The position numbers and the translations under genes were made by a program. Below are positions 11,514 to 24,210 of a stretch of 64,000 bases of DNA, piece by piece. Within the stretch, counting starts at the first letter, position 1. The number at the start of each line of letters is the position of its first letter. The stretch is from assembly GCF_040712315.1 (NCBI RefSeq), contig NC_134017.1, forward strand, positions 13,918,001-13,982,000. The letters run 5' to 3'. A model generated the notes under the pieces. The model did no database searches and was not told the origin of the DNA. It saw nothing but the letters and a program-made list of their open reading frames with translations. Source of the stretch: Castanea sativa (lineage: Eukaryota; Streptophyta; Magnoliopsida; Fagales; Fagaceae).

Positions 11514-11891
11514 GGCCAAAATGAGTTTTTACCCATTTCTCACAAACTGTCTAGCAAAATACCTCATGTGTGAAATTGATTAGGGAAATGCCCTTGTTTT
11601 GAAACTCGAATTTCTAAAAATCGAGTTTCAAATATAAAATTTGATATTTGGAACATCGAGTTATAGCGAATGTGGACTTAGAAAAAATAAAATACTCGAG
11701 TTCCACTTGATTTTTTTCAAAGAACTTGAGTTCGAGATTTTTTTTTTTTTTTTTTTTTTAATTTTCAGTTCGCTAAAACTCGATTGTCCAAAAATCATGT
11801 TTCAAAATAGAGGCATTTCCCTAAATAGTTTCAGATATGAGGTATTTTGCTGAAAAGTTTTGGCAAAAGGGGTGAATGCCCATTTTCTCCC
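11514..11891. mobile_element. Small MULE-type element (378 bp), near-perfect 9-bp TSD
   Basis: The arms pair over about 85 bp, including a shared AGCAAAATACCTCAT block and TTAGGGAAATGCC. The element starts GGCCAAAATGAG. Flanks are AAGTTTCTA (11505-11513) and AAGATTCTA (11892-11900), 8 of 9 identical, as expected for Mutator-like insertions. The interior has short CTCGAG/ACTCGA motifs recalling the large MULE at 37892. Confidence 0.7.
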
Positions 11892-12064
11892 AAGATTCTA
11901 TGATGAACTCTCACAAGAAGTTTTACGTGCAACACAAAATGTATCATATTGATTAATTTATTATAATAATAAGTTAGCTTGTGATATGTTGTAACAGTTA
12001 CATGCATACACATGTTAGGTACGTAACATGCACAGACAATCAATGAGAGTAACTTGCCTTTGCT

Positions 12065-12461
12065 TGAAATTGTTGATACCCTTGAACTGATGATAGAGAG
12101 AACACCTTTACTATTACATGAATTCCTTCCATCACTATAGAAGAGTTCGTGGATTCGGAACTACATATGGTCACACCAGTAATTACCACTTGAGGTAGTA
12201 ACAGATTTAGGGTTAAGTCTATTGTACAAATTTTAATTCTATTAGTGAAATTTTGTCTTGAGGATTTTTTAAGTTAAATCCTCAAGTTTTTTACTTTAAA
12301 ACCGCAGTTTTAAAAGTTTTCCTGAGTCATCATTCTTGGTGTTCATAATTTGTGCTTGTGTGATGTTTTAATCATTTTAATCAAGAACATAATTAATTAA
12401 TATTAATTAATTGATTAAAATTTGATTAATTTGATGATAACTGGGGTCTATAACCCTAACA
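12065..12461 (+). repeat. Truncated LTR of the S1 family
   Basis: The block matches the 3' half of the S1 LTR in order: TCATATGGTC-like, CTTGAGGTAGTA, ATTGTACAAA, CTTGAGGAT, TTAAATCCTC, CAAGTTTTTTA, GGGGTCTA and terminal AACA. It ends at CCCTAACA (12461). No PBS follows, so it is a fragment or the 3' end of a solo LTR. From 12462 to 13170 I see only AT-rich sequence and a short GC-rich patch (12780-12840) that I cannot classify. Confidence 0.6.
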
Positions 12462-13176
12462 CAATTGATTTGCATAACTAGCTTAAATAGATGTTGGCTA
12501 GATTGATGTTGTTCATAGATGGTTGCATGAATTATGCTTCTTGCAGTTGAGGGAAACCATTTGATAGTTAAGATGTAATAAATAGTGAGTGCAGAGGGTG
12601 AGCAGACTCTTCTTTCGAAATTTACTATATTGACATTTTATTACATCTGCCTGCTGTAGTTAATGTAACAGTCCTGCCTGCCAAAAGCATACGATCAAGA
12701 CCTGATCAACAGAGGCTTTGTTTGTGCACAAATCGGACTAGGAAGGTTTGCTTCCAGACCGATCCCAACTCCTCGATCTAGAAAACTCTGGGCCTGGTGT
12801 AGCGGCAGGCGGCCCAGCCCAACACTTACAAAAAAGGCCCCCACAACTAATTTCTATTATATATACTCAAATATGAAGTGAGCAATGTATTGAAAGCAAA
12901 CAATTCAAAAGCATTCATTATTTTCATATACAACATAAATTCAATTTCAAGAAACTCAATAATAGTTTCATTGATAATACTTTGTAGAATTGAATTTTCT
13001 AAACTGTGATTTATTAACTTCTTTCCAACTATTACTTATATAATACAACTATTACTTATATAAAAATACAAATTGAGTTGTCTACAATAGGTATCCTCCT
13101 GGAAATGATAAAGAAGAGGATGATTCTTTCAAGCAGCCAATGGAAGCTTCAAACTCTCTTCGTTTATCGATATGCA

Positions 13177-13327
13177 CAAACTAATGGTCCGATTGGAGGG
13201 GGGGGGGGGGGGAGGAATAGAGTATAGAGTATAGTAGAATTTTCCCAAAATTAGCACATTTTCAACCAACTCTACTATACTCCCTTCTACTCCTCCTCAT
13301 TCCCCTTCAATCCAAGCAAACCATTAG
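13177..13327. mobile_element. Foldback MITE (~150 bp) with G-run
   Basis: CTAATGG...CCATTAG bound two arms that pair through TATAGTAGA / TCTACTATA and the GAGGAG / CTCCTC stretches. The left arm contains a homopolymer of about 15 G. The loop is GCACATTTTCAACC. No TSD was resolved. Confidence 0.6.
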
Positions 13328-13718
13328 AGAACATTTCATTGTGAGAAATCTAGAAATAGAAACAAAGAAAAGCTCCTTTACTTTTGTAAAAATTCAAAGT
13401 AAAAGATATACCAACAAAAACACATCCCAATATATTTATAAAAAATTAACATCAACAAAAACAAAGAAAAATGTGGATTTTTTTTTTAATAAAAATTTCT
13501 ATGGTTTATTAGTAACCAAACATTTAAAATTAAGAGAAAGAAATGCTAAACATATAAAACATCAAACAAATGGTGGGTGCAACTTTATAAACAAAAAGAA
13601 AGTTCAAAATGCACTAAACTGTCATAATTGGTTAACTTATTGTGCAGTTTCTAAAAGCGCTGTATTAAATTTCCTATAGTGGCAGTTTTCAAAAACTCTA
13701 GGAAAAAAAAGCGACGGT

Positions 13719-13738
13719 AAAACTAGTTTTTTGTAGTG
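13719..13738 (-). other. Possible CACTA transposon terminus
   Basis: On the minus strand the sequence starts CACTACAAAAAACTAG, the classic CACTA (En/Spm) end, followed inward by a CGTCGC motif. I did not find the other terminus or a 3-bp TSD, so this is only a candidate end. Confidence 0.3.
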
Positions 13739-15229
13739 ATGGTACAGCCCAAGCCACCAAACACCCTCATAAGTCTTTTGATTGCTGATGCATTTTTTGT
13801 TAAAGCACAATCAGTAAAAGTGGTTTCTTGCTATAAATTAAAAAAAAAAAAAAAAAAATCAACATGTAAGAAATTATGTAAAATTCAAATAAAATGAACT
13901 AATAAACTAAGGAAAAAGAATACAACCTGCATGAATCCGTTACTTTTGGTGTTCCTTAAAAAATCAGAATTGCCAAATGCCAACCATAACTCTAGGTCCA
14001 TTTGTCAGAATTTTTTGTGTTTTTTGTGTGTGTGTGTGTGTGTTTTTTTTTTTTTTTTCCCATTTTTATCCGATTTTATAATGATCTTATTTTTTATATT
14101 TTATATTTTATATTTTTAAGAGAAGGTTTTCAAGTTTATAATCATGGACTCTTTCTGATTAGGCTATCCCGAATTAAAATTATTCCCTAAAGTTATCGAT
14201 ATATGATATTTATATAATGTAAAAGATAATTTATTCTTTAACTAATTTAAGAAATCAAATATTATCTTTCAGGATTATCAAGTATACATGCTAGCCTACC
14301 ATAATTTGCCATTTAAACCAATAGCAATTAAACTTTTACTAGTTATCTCTCTATATTAAAATGATTCAAAAAGTTAATTATTATCTTTTTCACTTTCCAA
14401 AATACCCCTAATTTAATTAATTTATCCTTATTCTTAAAAATACGAATTGAGGTTAAAATCGTAAATAGACAAAAATTAAAAGAAAAAAACCTACTGGTTA
14501 TTAACTCCCCACTAGATAGTCAATGTTGATAGCAAAATAAATAAATAAATAAATAAATAACTTCCCACTACCCACGTTAAAAAATAATAATAATAATAAT
14601 AACTACACCCACCATACAAAAATGAAAGAGCCCTTTTGAATATATACTACCGTCAGTTTTTTTTTTAAGACTTTTTCTCCTCTTTCCGTGTGTGTGTGTT
14701 AAAAATGCATGCTTAGTATTCTCAAAAGAAAAAACTGTGGGTTAATCCCACATTGGAAAAACAAAAAGAGGAAAATCTATCCCACATTAAAATAAATAAA
14801 AAAAAGTGTCAGGCTAAACTATCACACATTTCTATTTTAAACTATTACACTATCTTTTTTTTTTTTTTTTGATGTATTACATTATAAATTTGGATTTGGA
14901 TAAACACTCAAAAGCTTCTAATTGAAATAGGAATCCTATTCTCTTCAAGAAAAAAAAAAATCCTATCTATTTTTTCAAATTGTGATGAATGAAAAAATAT
15001 GATACTAAACCCTAAAAAAAAAAAAGATCCTATTATACTTTTAGTTTCATTAATATTTTTAAGAATGAATTTAAATTAACTCAATCAATTCTATGCAAGT
15101 ATGCCTATTATATAATAGACTTAGCTTGGGTTCAGTGTCCAGTTGCATTAGACCCAAACTTTGCTGGTTGAGGAGCAAGAATTCTATCTAGTGCACTAGA
15201 GTGCTGGATGGAATACATCACCTCCAATG
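13739..15229. other. Intergenic, simple repeats only
   Basis: AT-rich DNA with (TG)n at about 14025-14043, an (AAAT)n tract near 14537, (TAA)n near 14583 and several A/T homopolymers. I see no coding or transposon ends. Confidence 0.5.
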
Positions 15230-15237
15230 GTCAAATT

Positions 15238-15412
15238 TATTTGTTAAAAATCAAACCTCTTTGGTCAAATATAATATGAATTTCAATGTTAGCATAATTA
15301 TGGAAATTTGGGAGCTCAAATGTATTTGTTAAAAACCAAACCTCTTTGGTCAAATATAATATGAACTTTTATGTTAGGATAATTGTGGAAATTTGGGAGC
15401 TTGTAGCAATTT
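15238..15412. repeat. Tandem duplication, two copies of ~87 bp
   Basis: Both copies contain CAAACCTCTTTGGTCAAATA, ATAATATGAA and GTGGAAATTTGGGAGCT-like strings in the same order with a few substitutions. This is a local direct duplication with no coding sense. Confidence 0.75.
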
Positions 15413-15546
15413 TTCATGGTCATACCAATGAAATTAGTTTTATTTTTGTAAAGTTGTGATTTACAACTATGTTTTTGTTGGCTTTATTCCATGACAAAAA
15501 GTGTTATAATTGCTTTAATTTTTGTTCCTTGTATTTTGTGGAATCT

Positions 15547-16504
15547 TGTTGTATTTGGTTTAGTATTAAGTTGGTGAATAATCGAGCATGTATTAGATAA
15601 ACAAGTGGATTTCGCGAGTGTCTTGCGAGAAGCCTACCCGCCAAAGAGACACGTGAGAAGGGCATGCTGGAAGTTGAAGAGTCGTGCCAGGCTGTCAGTT
15701 TTGTGAGTATCTCGCGAGAAGGGCTAACCCGCGAGATACCCGCGAAACTCTCTGCTTGGAGGATTTTAATATGACTTTCTTACCCTTCACTCATACTATA
15801 TATACCCTCGTTACCCACAAAAGTAGGAGAGCCTATTCAGAGAGAAAAACCCTAGATAGGTTTTCTACAACACACACACTCATCTTTTAGAGAGAGAGCT
15901 ATTCATCCTTAGTGAGACATCATTGTAGTCTCTTTTCCTTCTCTCTCTCATTGTCATACCTTGAGAGGAGATTTGTACCCAAACACAACCTACACATTTT
16001 CAGAGTGTAAAGAGTGTTTTGGAGCTTGGGAAGCTTTGGAAATTTTCCAAAAGAAGCCGGTGAGGCTTGGCAGATGCAATCAGGCGTATTAGGAGATCTG
16101 GAAAGCTAGAGAAGACATGACTTCAAGAAGTCCGTTGGTAGTAAGAGCTTGGAGGGCTCAAGTACATTAGGTAGACTAGGCTTGAAGGGTTTTTTGTTAT
16201 TTGTATACTCCAACTTTATTCTCTAGTGGATCAATTTCGACTCGAAGGGTCGCAAAGAGGTTTTTCACCGAGTCCTTTGATTTTCTCGTCAATAACACAT
16301 CTTGGTGTTATCTTGTGTTTGCATCTCTCTTCCCTTATTCATGTACTTTATTTTTATTGTTCATTGTTCATGTGTGTGCACTAGAGTAGTATCGGTTCAT
16401 TGCGTACATTTACTTTTGTTCCGCACTTTGATTAAGTAAGAGTAAAAGAAATCTAGCCGTAATTTTAAAATTGGGGTCTAAACAAGTTCTTGTGTTTTCA
16501 CACA
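15547..16504 (+). repeat. Solo LTR (Copia/Gypsy not resolved), ~958 bp
   Basis: The boundaries proposed are TGTTGTATTT (15547) and TTTTCACACA (16504), flanked by AATCT and AATCC, a 4/5 match for a 5-bp TSD. Inside are a CGCGAG-rich upstream zone, a CTATATATACC TATA-like box near 15797, and a CT-rich leader with repeated GAGAGAG. This is promoter-like LTR structure. A related LTR, with TCGCGAG motifs and CTATAAATACC, lies on the minus strand at 55380-56224. No internal domain is present. The LTR identity is likely, the exact ends less so. Confidence 0.6.
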
Positions 16505-17611
16505 AATCCAAGCTTTTAGTTTTTATTTTATTTTAATGTAAAAAAAAATGTTACTAAACATAAAAGCATCATTGGAAAGGCCCCATCAACTACATATGGT
16601 GGGCTACAACTACAGTTAAAAATCCTAATATAGTTAGCTACAGGCCCCATCCCGTCGTCATTGGATTTGTTTCCCGAAGTACCCTAGAAAATAAGAACCC
16701 TTCTTCTCTCTCTTTTATATATACAAATTATACTAAAAAGCAAACATAGACCAAATACAATATAAACTGATAATGAACTTCATTAGCACAACTTTCCAAT
16801 CAAAGCATAGAAGCGTACAAAAATAAAGAAAATGCTAAATGTACTACTAATTTTACAACAAAAGGCTCAGACAACTTACTTCAATGAAAAAATTAAAGAG
16901 GTGACATTTCAGAAAATTTGCACAAATGAGTCATTCTATCCACTACAATGACAACTTCAAATTCTAAAGCATCATCCAAGATGTCGGATTTGTGAACGTG
17001 GTATTATACAAAATATGAATGATTCCAATTCATGGGCAACTAAACAGGCCTAATAGATGCTCCTAATAAGGGAAAAATGAAAAGAAAAAACCATTTTCAA
17101 CTCGAATTTTATTTGCCCTAGTCAAATGAGTTCGATGTCAATAAATCATAAGAGAGATTAAAAGTTGGATTAGAAGTAGTTGTGTGAAGAGAGATTAAAT
17201 TTGAATGACAAATAGTTATTCTAGAAGATTTTTTTTTTTTTTTGAGAAGCAGTTATTCTAGAAGAATTAATATTAAATAAATATGCAAATTTCAAGCATA
17301 GAGAAATTGATTTTGAAACGTAAAAGGAACAGAGCCGCAGATATAAAGGGAAGGATCCAAATTAATTGAAATAAAGAGAGCTTGGGTAATTAATTGGGGG
17401 TAAAAAATAAACTCAACTGACTCATGCCTATTCTCGGAATTTATCATCTTATTCTTTATAGGACCTAGATTAAGGAAAAAGGTCCAATTTACTTATTTAT
17501 TCCCACTTGACTTGTAATTCTTATTTGACTCAAAAAAAAAAAAAAAAGACTTGTAATACTTATATCTTTATCTAGAAACTATCCGAAAGAAACTACGTTT
17601 TAACCCAGCCA
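16505..17611. other. Intergenic, nothing recognised
   Basis: AT-rich sequence without ORFs of note. The stretch from about 17400 resembles 22650-22960 inside the Helitron (shared GACCTAGAT-AAGGAAAA and GTCCAATT-like strings), so its right part may belong to a second Helitron copy. Confidence 0.4.
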
Positions 17612-17764
17612 AGTAATTCTTAGGTACTCCTGGAGTATGGAGAATGGTGCTCCCTTCTCTCACATTTATGGTGGAGTCCGCTTATTAAATTTATGGTGGG
17701 GTCTACCATGAATGTGAGAGGAAGGAGCACCATTTTACTATACTCCGGGACTACCTAAGAATTT
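17612..17764. mobile_element. Foldback MITE (~153 bp)
   Basis: ATTCTTAGGTACTCC...CTACCTAAGAAT are inverted ends. The arms of about 55 bp also pair through GGAGTAT, ATGGTGCTCC and CTCTCACAT. The loop is CTTATTAAATTTATGGTGG. No TSD was settled. Confidence 0.7.
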
Positions 17765-18504
17765 TCCAACCCAGAAACCATAGATAAATAAACATGAACA
17801 AATTTAACCCAAATAATCAAAACAGAACCACTTCTCACTCAAATACCATAATGAGAACCAAATATAACCTAAAGACCCAAACAAATATCAAAGCTTGATC
17901 AAAATATCAAACTGAAAAGTGATGAGAAAAAATTAATTTGTATACCAAAATCAAAACCAATCCAAAAAAAATATCAAAACCTAATCATATTTAATAAACA
18001 AACTTAAATGTGAAGATACAAACTCACTAGTAGTGGTTCGACTTCTCTCTATCTTCCCCTGTGTGAGATGTTTTTTTTGTTTTTTTTCAATTCTCCTCCA
18101 AACGGTAGAAAAAAAATGGTAGAACAACTGGTTTTGTTTGTTTTTTAATGAATCTTAAGTGTGTCTTTTGATAGTTCTAAATGGTATATGACTGCAGTGG
18201 GAGGCTGACAGAGTGAGAGAGCAGCCATGGGCTATGGTTTAAGGGTTATGAGAATTGAGAGAAAACGGCTTCTACACGGAGGAAGAGGCAAAGAAGAAGA
18301 AAGGATTTATTGGGAGAGGGTAGTTTTTTGGTTTTATGTTTTTGTTTTCCCTATAGGGTGTAACGATCGGGCATTCAAATGGTGTAATGATCAGGATTTT
18401 GGTTGGGTTTAATTATAAACATGACAAAACTTTATGGGGACTTTTTTCCTACATGTCACAACCACCTTAATTGCAGGGAAAGAGTTCTGCTTTTATATGT
18501 AATA
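17765..18504 (-). repeat. Possible 5' part of a second Helitron, head-to-tail with the next one
   Basis: 17765-18060 and 18420-18504 resemble 22750-22960 and 23515-23638 of the Helitron to the right (ACCATAAATA, AAACTGAAAAGT, TGTCA, CCTTAA-TGCAGG in order). If real, a related copy abuts the 3' terminus at 18505. Its own 3' end was not found. Confidence 0.35.
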
Positions 18505-18699
18505 CTAGCATTTAACCCGCGCAATGTGCGTGATTATTTTTTGAATTAGAAAACAATTAAGTTAATATAACAATACATTAAAATTCAAAATTTGTCGAGG
18601 GGATGTTATACAGCCCCTCATTTGTCCTACTTGCAGGAATGCTATCCATAAAATACAATATCACTCCATTTAAAATCAACTCCAATTATCTTTTATAGA

Positions 18700-18749
<50 letters not shown>

Positions 18750-19355
18750 TATGTTACAATGGTGTCCATCTAGAAACAAAATATGAAGCACATAGTGAGC
18801 ATCATATGTCATTGAAAATACACAGGCACCAACCCAAAGCAAATTAACCACAAACTAAAGCCCTTTTATGTTGGGGTGTTTTTTTTTAATAATAAGTTTT
18901 GGGTTTATAGAGATAAAACATAGCCTTAACTCACAGCACATACTTTGAAAACATTCTGTTTTTTCACTCTTCAATTTCCAATGAAGAGTGAAAAAACAGA
19001 ATGTTTTCCTCGTTAATATGTCAAGCTTACCACACCAATGAGCCAAGCTCATCTAATTAAAACAACTTCAAATTGTTAACTGCATGCTAGATCCAAACGC
19101 AATGGACATAGTTAGAACTTAGAATTAGTGGAGTCAACGCATAAAGTGAACTCTAGAACAAATGTAAACTACCTATGCAAATTGAATCAAGATGTAACTA
19201 AGCAAATGAATTAATAGGTGGTTTGAAATTGAAACATGAACAACAATTAACTTTAAAAACCAACCCCAAATAGCAAGCCCACCCAATAACTGAATGCACA
19301 ATCCAGTATACTTGTATAAAATTAAATATACAAAAATAAAAATCTATAAACTTAC

Positions 19356-19545
19356 CTAACACCAGCATCACCAATAATATCAATTGGCATACCAATCAAA
19401 ATGTGCATAACCAAGCATTCTAGCCATAACAATTGGGACAATGCACTTCATCTTCATTTCAGGCCTCATCATACCCATCAACACCACACCAATACCATTA
19501 TTGATTGTCCCATAAGTAGCTCTCATACCTAAAAGACCTAAAATC
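19356..19545 (-). pseudogene. V-type proton ATPase proteolipid (subunit c) fragment captured in the Helitron
   Basis: The minus strand encodes [20 protein letters not shown], then [17 protein letters not shown], then after a frame break [10 protein letters not shown] ending exactly at a GTAAGT donor (19355). In subunit c these correspond to the AAYGTAKSG-type first hairpin region, the MRPE...IVPVVMAG stretch and the GDAGVR motif before an exon end. About 30 residues between VMAxxLG and GYAH are missing, so exons are fused or deleted. The parent protein forms the proton-conducting ring of the vacuolar ATPase. This copy lacks the essential membrane helices and cannot work. Identification is by motif recognition only. 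Confidence 0.75.
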
Positions 19546-19975
19546 TAACCCAAAACAGACTAAAAATAATCCAATCCTTTCCAAAAACAAAGCAGCCACT
19601 TGTTTTTTCTCTCCCTAACTCTTGCGTTTTTGTGGTTCTATTAGTCTAACTTAAACAACCTAAAATTGAAAATTGCATTAAGATTGAAAATAGTATGACA
19701 CAAAACATAGAAATTAGCAGAGATCAAATTACTTGCAGCAAGTAAGCTATTTAATAGAATTTGCAAATTAAAAATTTCTCAAAAGAATTATGCTCAAGTA
19801 GAAATTGTCCATCAAAAGAATAATGTACGCATACAAAAAGCTTACCATAGATATAGGATGGCAAGATGCAGAGCAATAAGTTTCAAAGAACAAAATACCC
19901 ATTGTTCCTAATTTCCTGTTTCTTTGCCAAGTTTACATTCTATTACATATTCAAATATTTTTTTTTTACATGTTC

Positions 19976-20028
<53 letters not shown>

Positions 20029-22029
20029 AAATCAATAGAAATAAAGGGGAAAATCCCTAAACTTACCATTAAATTATGATATTCATTGTAACACAATTAC
20101 ATGCCTCAATCACAATTACATGCCTCAATCATTGTGATTTGTGAACTCTTTGACCTTTACATCACAACGCTAGGAAAAATAATTAAAAAAAGAAGCCCTC
20201 AAAGAACTTGTAAATAACGAAATAAAAAGAACATAGAGAACCAAATTATAAAGAGGAGCAACATGTGATAAATAACACCTAGTATGAATTTCAAATTAAA
20301 TACATAGATAACTATCACAATCAAATTTATAAATGATTGGATTATAGTATATTTATGAACTGCATCAATAGCAAATATATTTCTTTCAAATATATTATAA
20401 GCAACTAAAGTGGTTGGTAACATCCCCTGTGATGGATACAAAATATTAGCCAAAAATAGAAAGTTAAAAAGAGAACGATGAGAATATCCTTGGAAGAAAT
20501 TTGGTGGAGAAGCCAATTTGGTTGTTGTCAGCTTCATGTTCTTTGTCTTAAAACTTCTTCATCTGAGAAGAAGTAGATCAAACGAAGCTATAATTTAGAT
20601 CAAATGAAGCTAATTTATCCAAAAAGAGAAAAATAAAATGAGGCTAAATTAAAACTGCAAATATTCAAGAAGTTTAGACATCAAATTTAGCACCAACTTG
20701 ATAAGACAATTACATTTATAAAAAATTCAGCCTAACCTCAAGTAAATTTCCTCAGGAGCAAAATAGTTGTAGAACCCAAATGATATGTTTCCCATATTAT
20801 ATTCAACAAATTCCAAGTGGGAAAAATTCATCTAAAAAGTGTGATGCACTTCTAAGAAACTTGACAAAAATTAAGATTGTATCCATCAACTTCTAAAATA
20901 AATTTATACAATACTGTATAGAAACCACTTAAAAGAAACTATAAAGAGCTTTTTTTTTCCCTTTAATATTGAAGAATAATGTACAATATGATCAAATTAA
21001 GGCTCCATTTGCATCCATATAAGAAATTATATAACTCAACCAAAATATAAGCGTTTAAAGCCTATAGGGATTCTCTATGAAATAATTTAATTTACCACTA
21101 TCATAGAATCCAATAGGAATAATGATTTTGTAGCTATGAGTAGAGGTGCATAAATCATAATTGCTCAACCATCTCCCATAAAATTCATTAATTTATACAT
21201 ACACGGATAAATGCTACAGTGTATATAAACATGTTAACCACAGTGAACATGAATGTGAAACATATGTTAAAGCAATAACATGAAGTAACAACTTTTTATC
21301 TACTAAAAAGAATTGCATTTAAATATTCAATTAGAATTACTTAAAATACTAATGGCATTTGCTAATTAGTTGCATGCTACATCAATAAAAATTTTCAATT
21401 AACATAACATTTATCCTCAACTCCACAAATTGTAGATGACTTCAATAAAACAAAACTCAGCTGAAGTTAAATAGGGGCGCCACTAATTGTCCTTGAGCGA
21501 AACAAATTGAAGTTACATGATACATAAAAACAATTTTCCATTAACGTAGCATTTATCTTCGACTCCACAGATTGTAAATAATTTCAATAAAACAAAAAAA
21601 GGAAGTACCAACTAACTTTTAGTTCAATAGTGGCAGCACTAAATGTCACTAAACAAAATAGAAAAGAAGAAATCATTGGACTTAGGAAAGTACTAATTGC
21701 ATATGTTGCTTGCGATTAGCTTTCACTGTTTCAATGTTTTAAAGCATAAAACTCCACCATAGGTGATTTATCTGTACGAAAAAAAAGGAGGCATATCACT
21801 GACATAATCCTTATGGAAAAAGGAATAAACTTTGCACAATAACTGAAAAGGAAAAAAAATTTAAAGTAACAAATAAAAATATTGAACAAAACTGAAACCA
21901 ATAAGTAAGCAGTCCTTTTTTGCTTAGTTTTTTCTACAAACAAAACTAAGTTTGAGTGCTTTCAAAGAAACTAACTATCACTACTTGATATAAAAAGAAA
22001 TCAGAAACCGTGATATCAAAGACATGTAC

Positions 22030-22089
22030 CTCACCATCTTTGTCTAAGACCCCAACATCGCCATTCACATCCAGTGGAGTGATATCCCT
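22030..22089 (-). pseudogene. Captured 60-bp exon of unidentified gene
   Basis: A minus-strand AG at 22090-22091 is followed by 60 bases ending at a GT (22029). It reads open as RDITPLDVNGDVGVLDKDGE. Clean splice sites and an open, non-repetitive reading inside a Helitron point to a captured host exon. I do not recognise the parent gene. Confidence 0.5.
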
Positions 22090-23684
22090 CTACTTGTGAA
22101 CCACAAACACAGACATCAAAACACATCAAATTGTGCCCAGGACTAAAATAATAGTACCTATACAAAATAAATTTGACATTAAGTCCTTAACATCAACACA
22201 ATAAGCAACAAAATAATAATAAATCAGTGAGCATTAAAAAGATCCATGCATTCTACTTTTACTACTTCCATTACTACTTAGAATCAACTTAGCTTCTTCC
22301 TCAGTTAGACTTTGTTCCATGTGGAGATTTATATAACAGTAAAGTAAAATCACAAAAGTTAAAGTTAAAGGGTAATTTCATCCTATTATTCATTTCTATT
22401 AGGGGCTGGCAAAATGAAATAGGAGGTATGTTATCAAAAATCAAATTCTAAAAAAAGAAGAAAAAGAAGAGCAAAACACCTAGGCATTTTAACAAACACT
22501 CTGCGTTCAGACACCCTAAACAAAACAACTTCTAACCAAAATCCCTCAAACCCAAATCTAACCCATCTATTTAAACTAATTAAACAAAACTACTCCTAAT
22601 CGAAAAACCTAGATCATAATAGCATCCCTCAAAGAGATCCACGTTAATACTTCTAAAAGACCTAGATAAGGAAAAGGCCCAATTGCCATTTTTTATTCCT
22701 ACCCTGTTCATGTGCCTTATATTTTTTTGTAGACTAATCTATTGCTCTATTTTTAACCAGACACCATAAATAGATACCCACACATCAATTTAACCACATA
22801 CCCAAAACAAAACCAAATCTAACTCAAATACGTTAATCAAAAATATAACCTAGAAAGTTAAATAAAAAAAGAATCCAGCCAAATTATTAAAAACTGATCA
22901 TAATTAACGCACAAACTGAAAAGTAAAGAGAAAACTAATCGGTAGAGATATTGGAAGACGTTCTCTGATTGCAAACTATGGATACATGGGCAATGGAAGT
23001 TTTTTATTTTTTATTTTTCCTTTTAATCGGGTTGATTGGGATTAAGGCTTACCCGATTGGGATTAAGGCTTTACTTCCAACCACTTGATGTTTTAAGTGG
23101 GGTTTTTCCCGGCGGTATATGGGTGGAGGCTGGGCTAATGGAAAGAGAACTCAATGGTTAGGGTTTTTGATTTTAAGAAAGACAGAGAGAATGGCTGAAT
23201 TTGTCGAAGGAAAAGGAGAATCGGAACGGAAGAGACTCTGTGTCTATAGTTCTGGTGGTCGGAGTATGGCGAGGAGACTGGCGGAGGCAGGATCCTCTCT
23301 CTTTTTCTGTTTCTTTTACCGTGTCTTTATCGCCTCTCTCTTTTCCTCTTTCTTTCTCCGTGTCTTCATAACCTTTCTCTCGATTCATCGTCTCTCTTTA
23401 TTTCTATTTATGTGCACTCTTTAACTTTAACCCGTTTTTTTTTTTGTTATTTAATTTACAACTTTTTTTAACTGCAAACGTGGCAGGGTTTAAAAAGCCA
23501 AGCGTTGTAACGTACAATTATTTTTTTAAAAACTGTATACGTGTCAGAATTTTAAATAGGTAGTTATCTTATTTGTCAACACGTCCTTAAATGCAGGAAC
23601 CAACTTTCTCTCAGCTTCGTCTATTATATATACATAGATATGATGTGTGTATCACTCTTGTAAAGCTTCACCATATATATATAC

Positions 23685-23989
23685 TAGCCTCTACGCACAC
23701 ACATTATGCATGTTTAAAGGTTCTTCTATTTTTTTTTTTCCTAAAAAAATAATTTTCATATATACTAATTTGGGGTTTTTACATTGTCCAATCACCAAAA
23801 TTCGTAGGGGAGTGATGAGATGTAGCATGGAAAATTTATTTCATTCACAAACTCATAAATCTCATTACACTCCTAGGAATTTTGGTAATTGGATAATGCA
23901 ACAATCCCAAATTAGTATATATGAATTTTGTTTTGAACAAAAAAAATAGAAGAGCCTCTGAGCATGTGCAATGCGCGTGCTTAGAGGCT
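23685..23989. mobile_element. Foldback element (~305 bp)
   Basis: AGCCTCTACGCACACACATT on the left pairs with the right end, which reversed reads AGCCTCTAAGCACGCGCATT. TTCTTCTATTTTTT, TATATACTAATTTGGG and CCAATCACCAAAATTC also pair inward, so nearly the whole unit folds back. An open frame near 23647-23949 is only this palindrome read through. Confidence 0.6.
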
Positions 23990-23991
23990 AT

Positions 23992-24177
23992 TTTTAATTA
24001 GGACTTCTTTTGATGTGACTGTAATGGGAGTGTAGTTCTATTTTGTAGATAGTGTTTTATGTAGGAGTTAAAGAAGTATTTTTACCAAATTTTGCCTCTA
24101 CTTAAACGTAAGCTCTAGGGGTATTTATGGAAGTAAAAAAATATCTGATCCAAACAGGTGAAACTCCTTTAATAGTA

Positions 24178-24210
<33 letters not shown>

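Larger units (their letters stand above)
18505..23638 (-). mobile_element. Non-autonomous Helitron (5,134 bp) with captured gene fragments
   Basis: On the minus strand the element begins TCTATGTATATATAATAGAC at 23638, preceded by A. It ends GCTAG at 18505, followed by T. This is the A|TC...CTRR|T rule of Helitrons. A GC-rich hairpin (CGCGCA-ATG-TGCGTG, 18518-18532) lies about 10 bases from the 3' end. There is no terminal inverted repeat and no TSD, as expected. No Rep/helicase reading was found. It carries a V-ATPase proteolipid fragment (19356-19545), another exon (22030-22089) and two (TA)n tracts (18703-18747 and 19979-20025). The rest is AT-rich and unrecognised. Confidence 0.7.

Noticed and set aside
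13341..13679. 112-codon frame ahead of the CACTA-like end
   Set aside because: Lys/Asn/Phe-rich translation of AT-rich DNA with no transposase motif.
23119..23424. 101-codon plus-strand frame near the Helitron 5' end
   Set aside because: Ser/Phe-rich C-terminal low complexity, overlapped by an equally long minus frame, and no recognisable motif.
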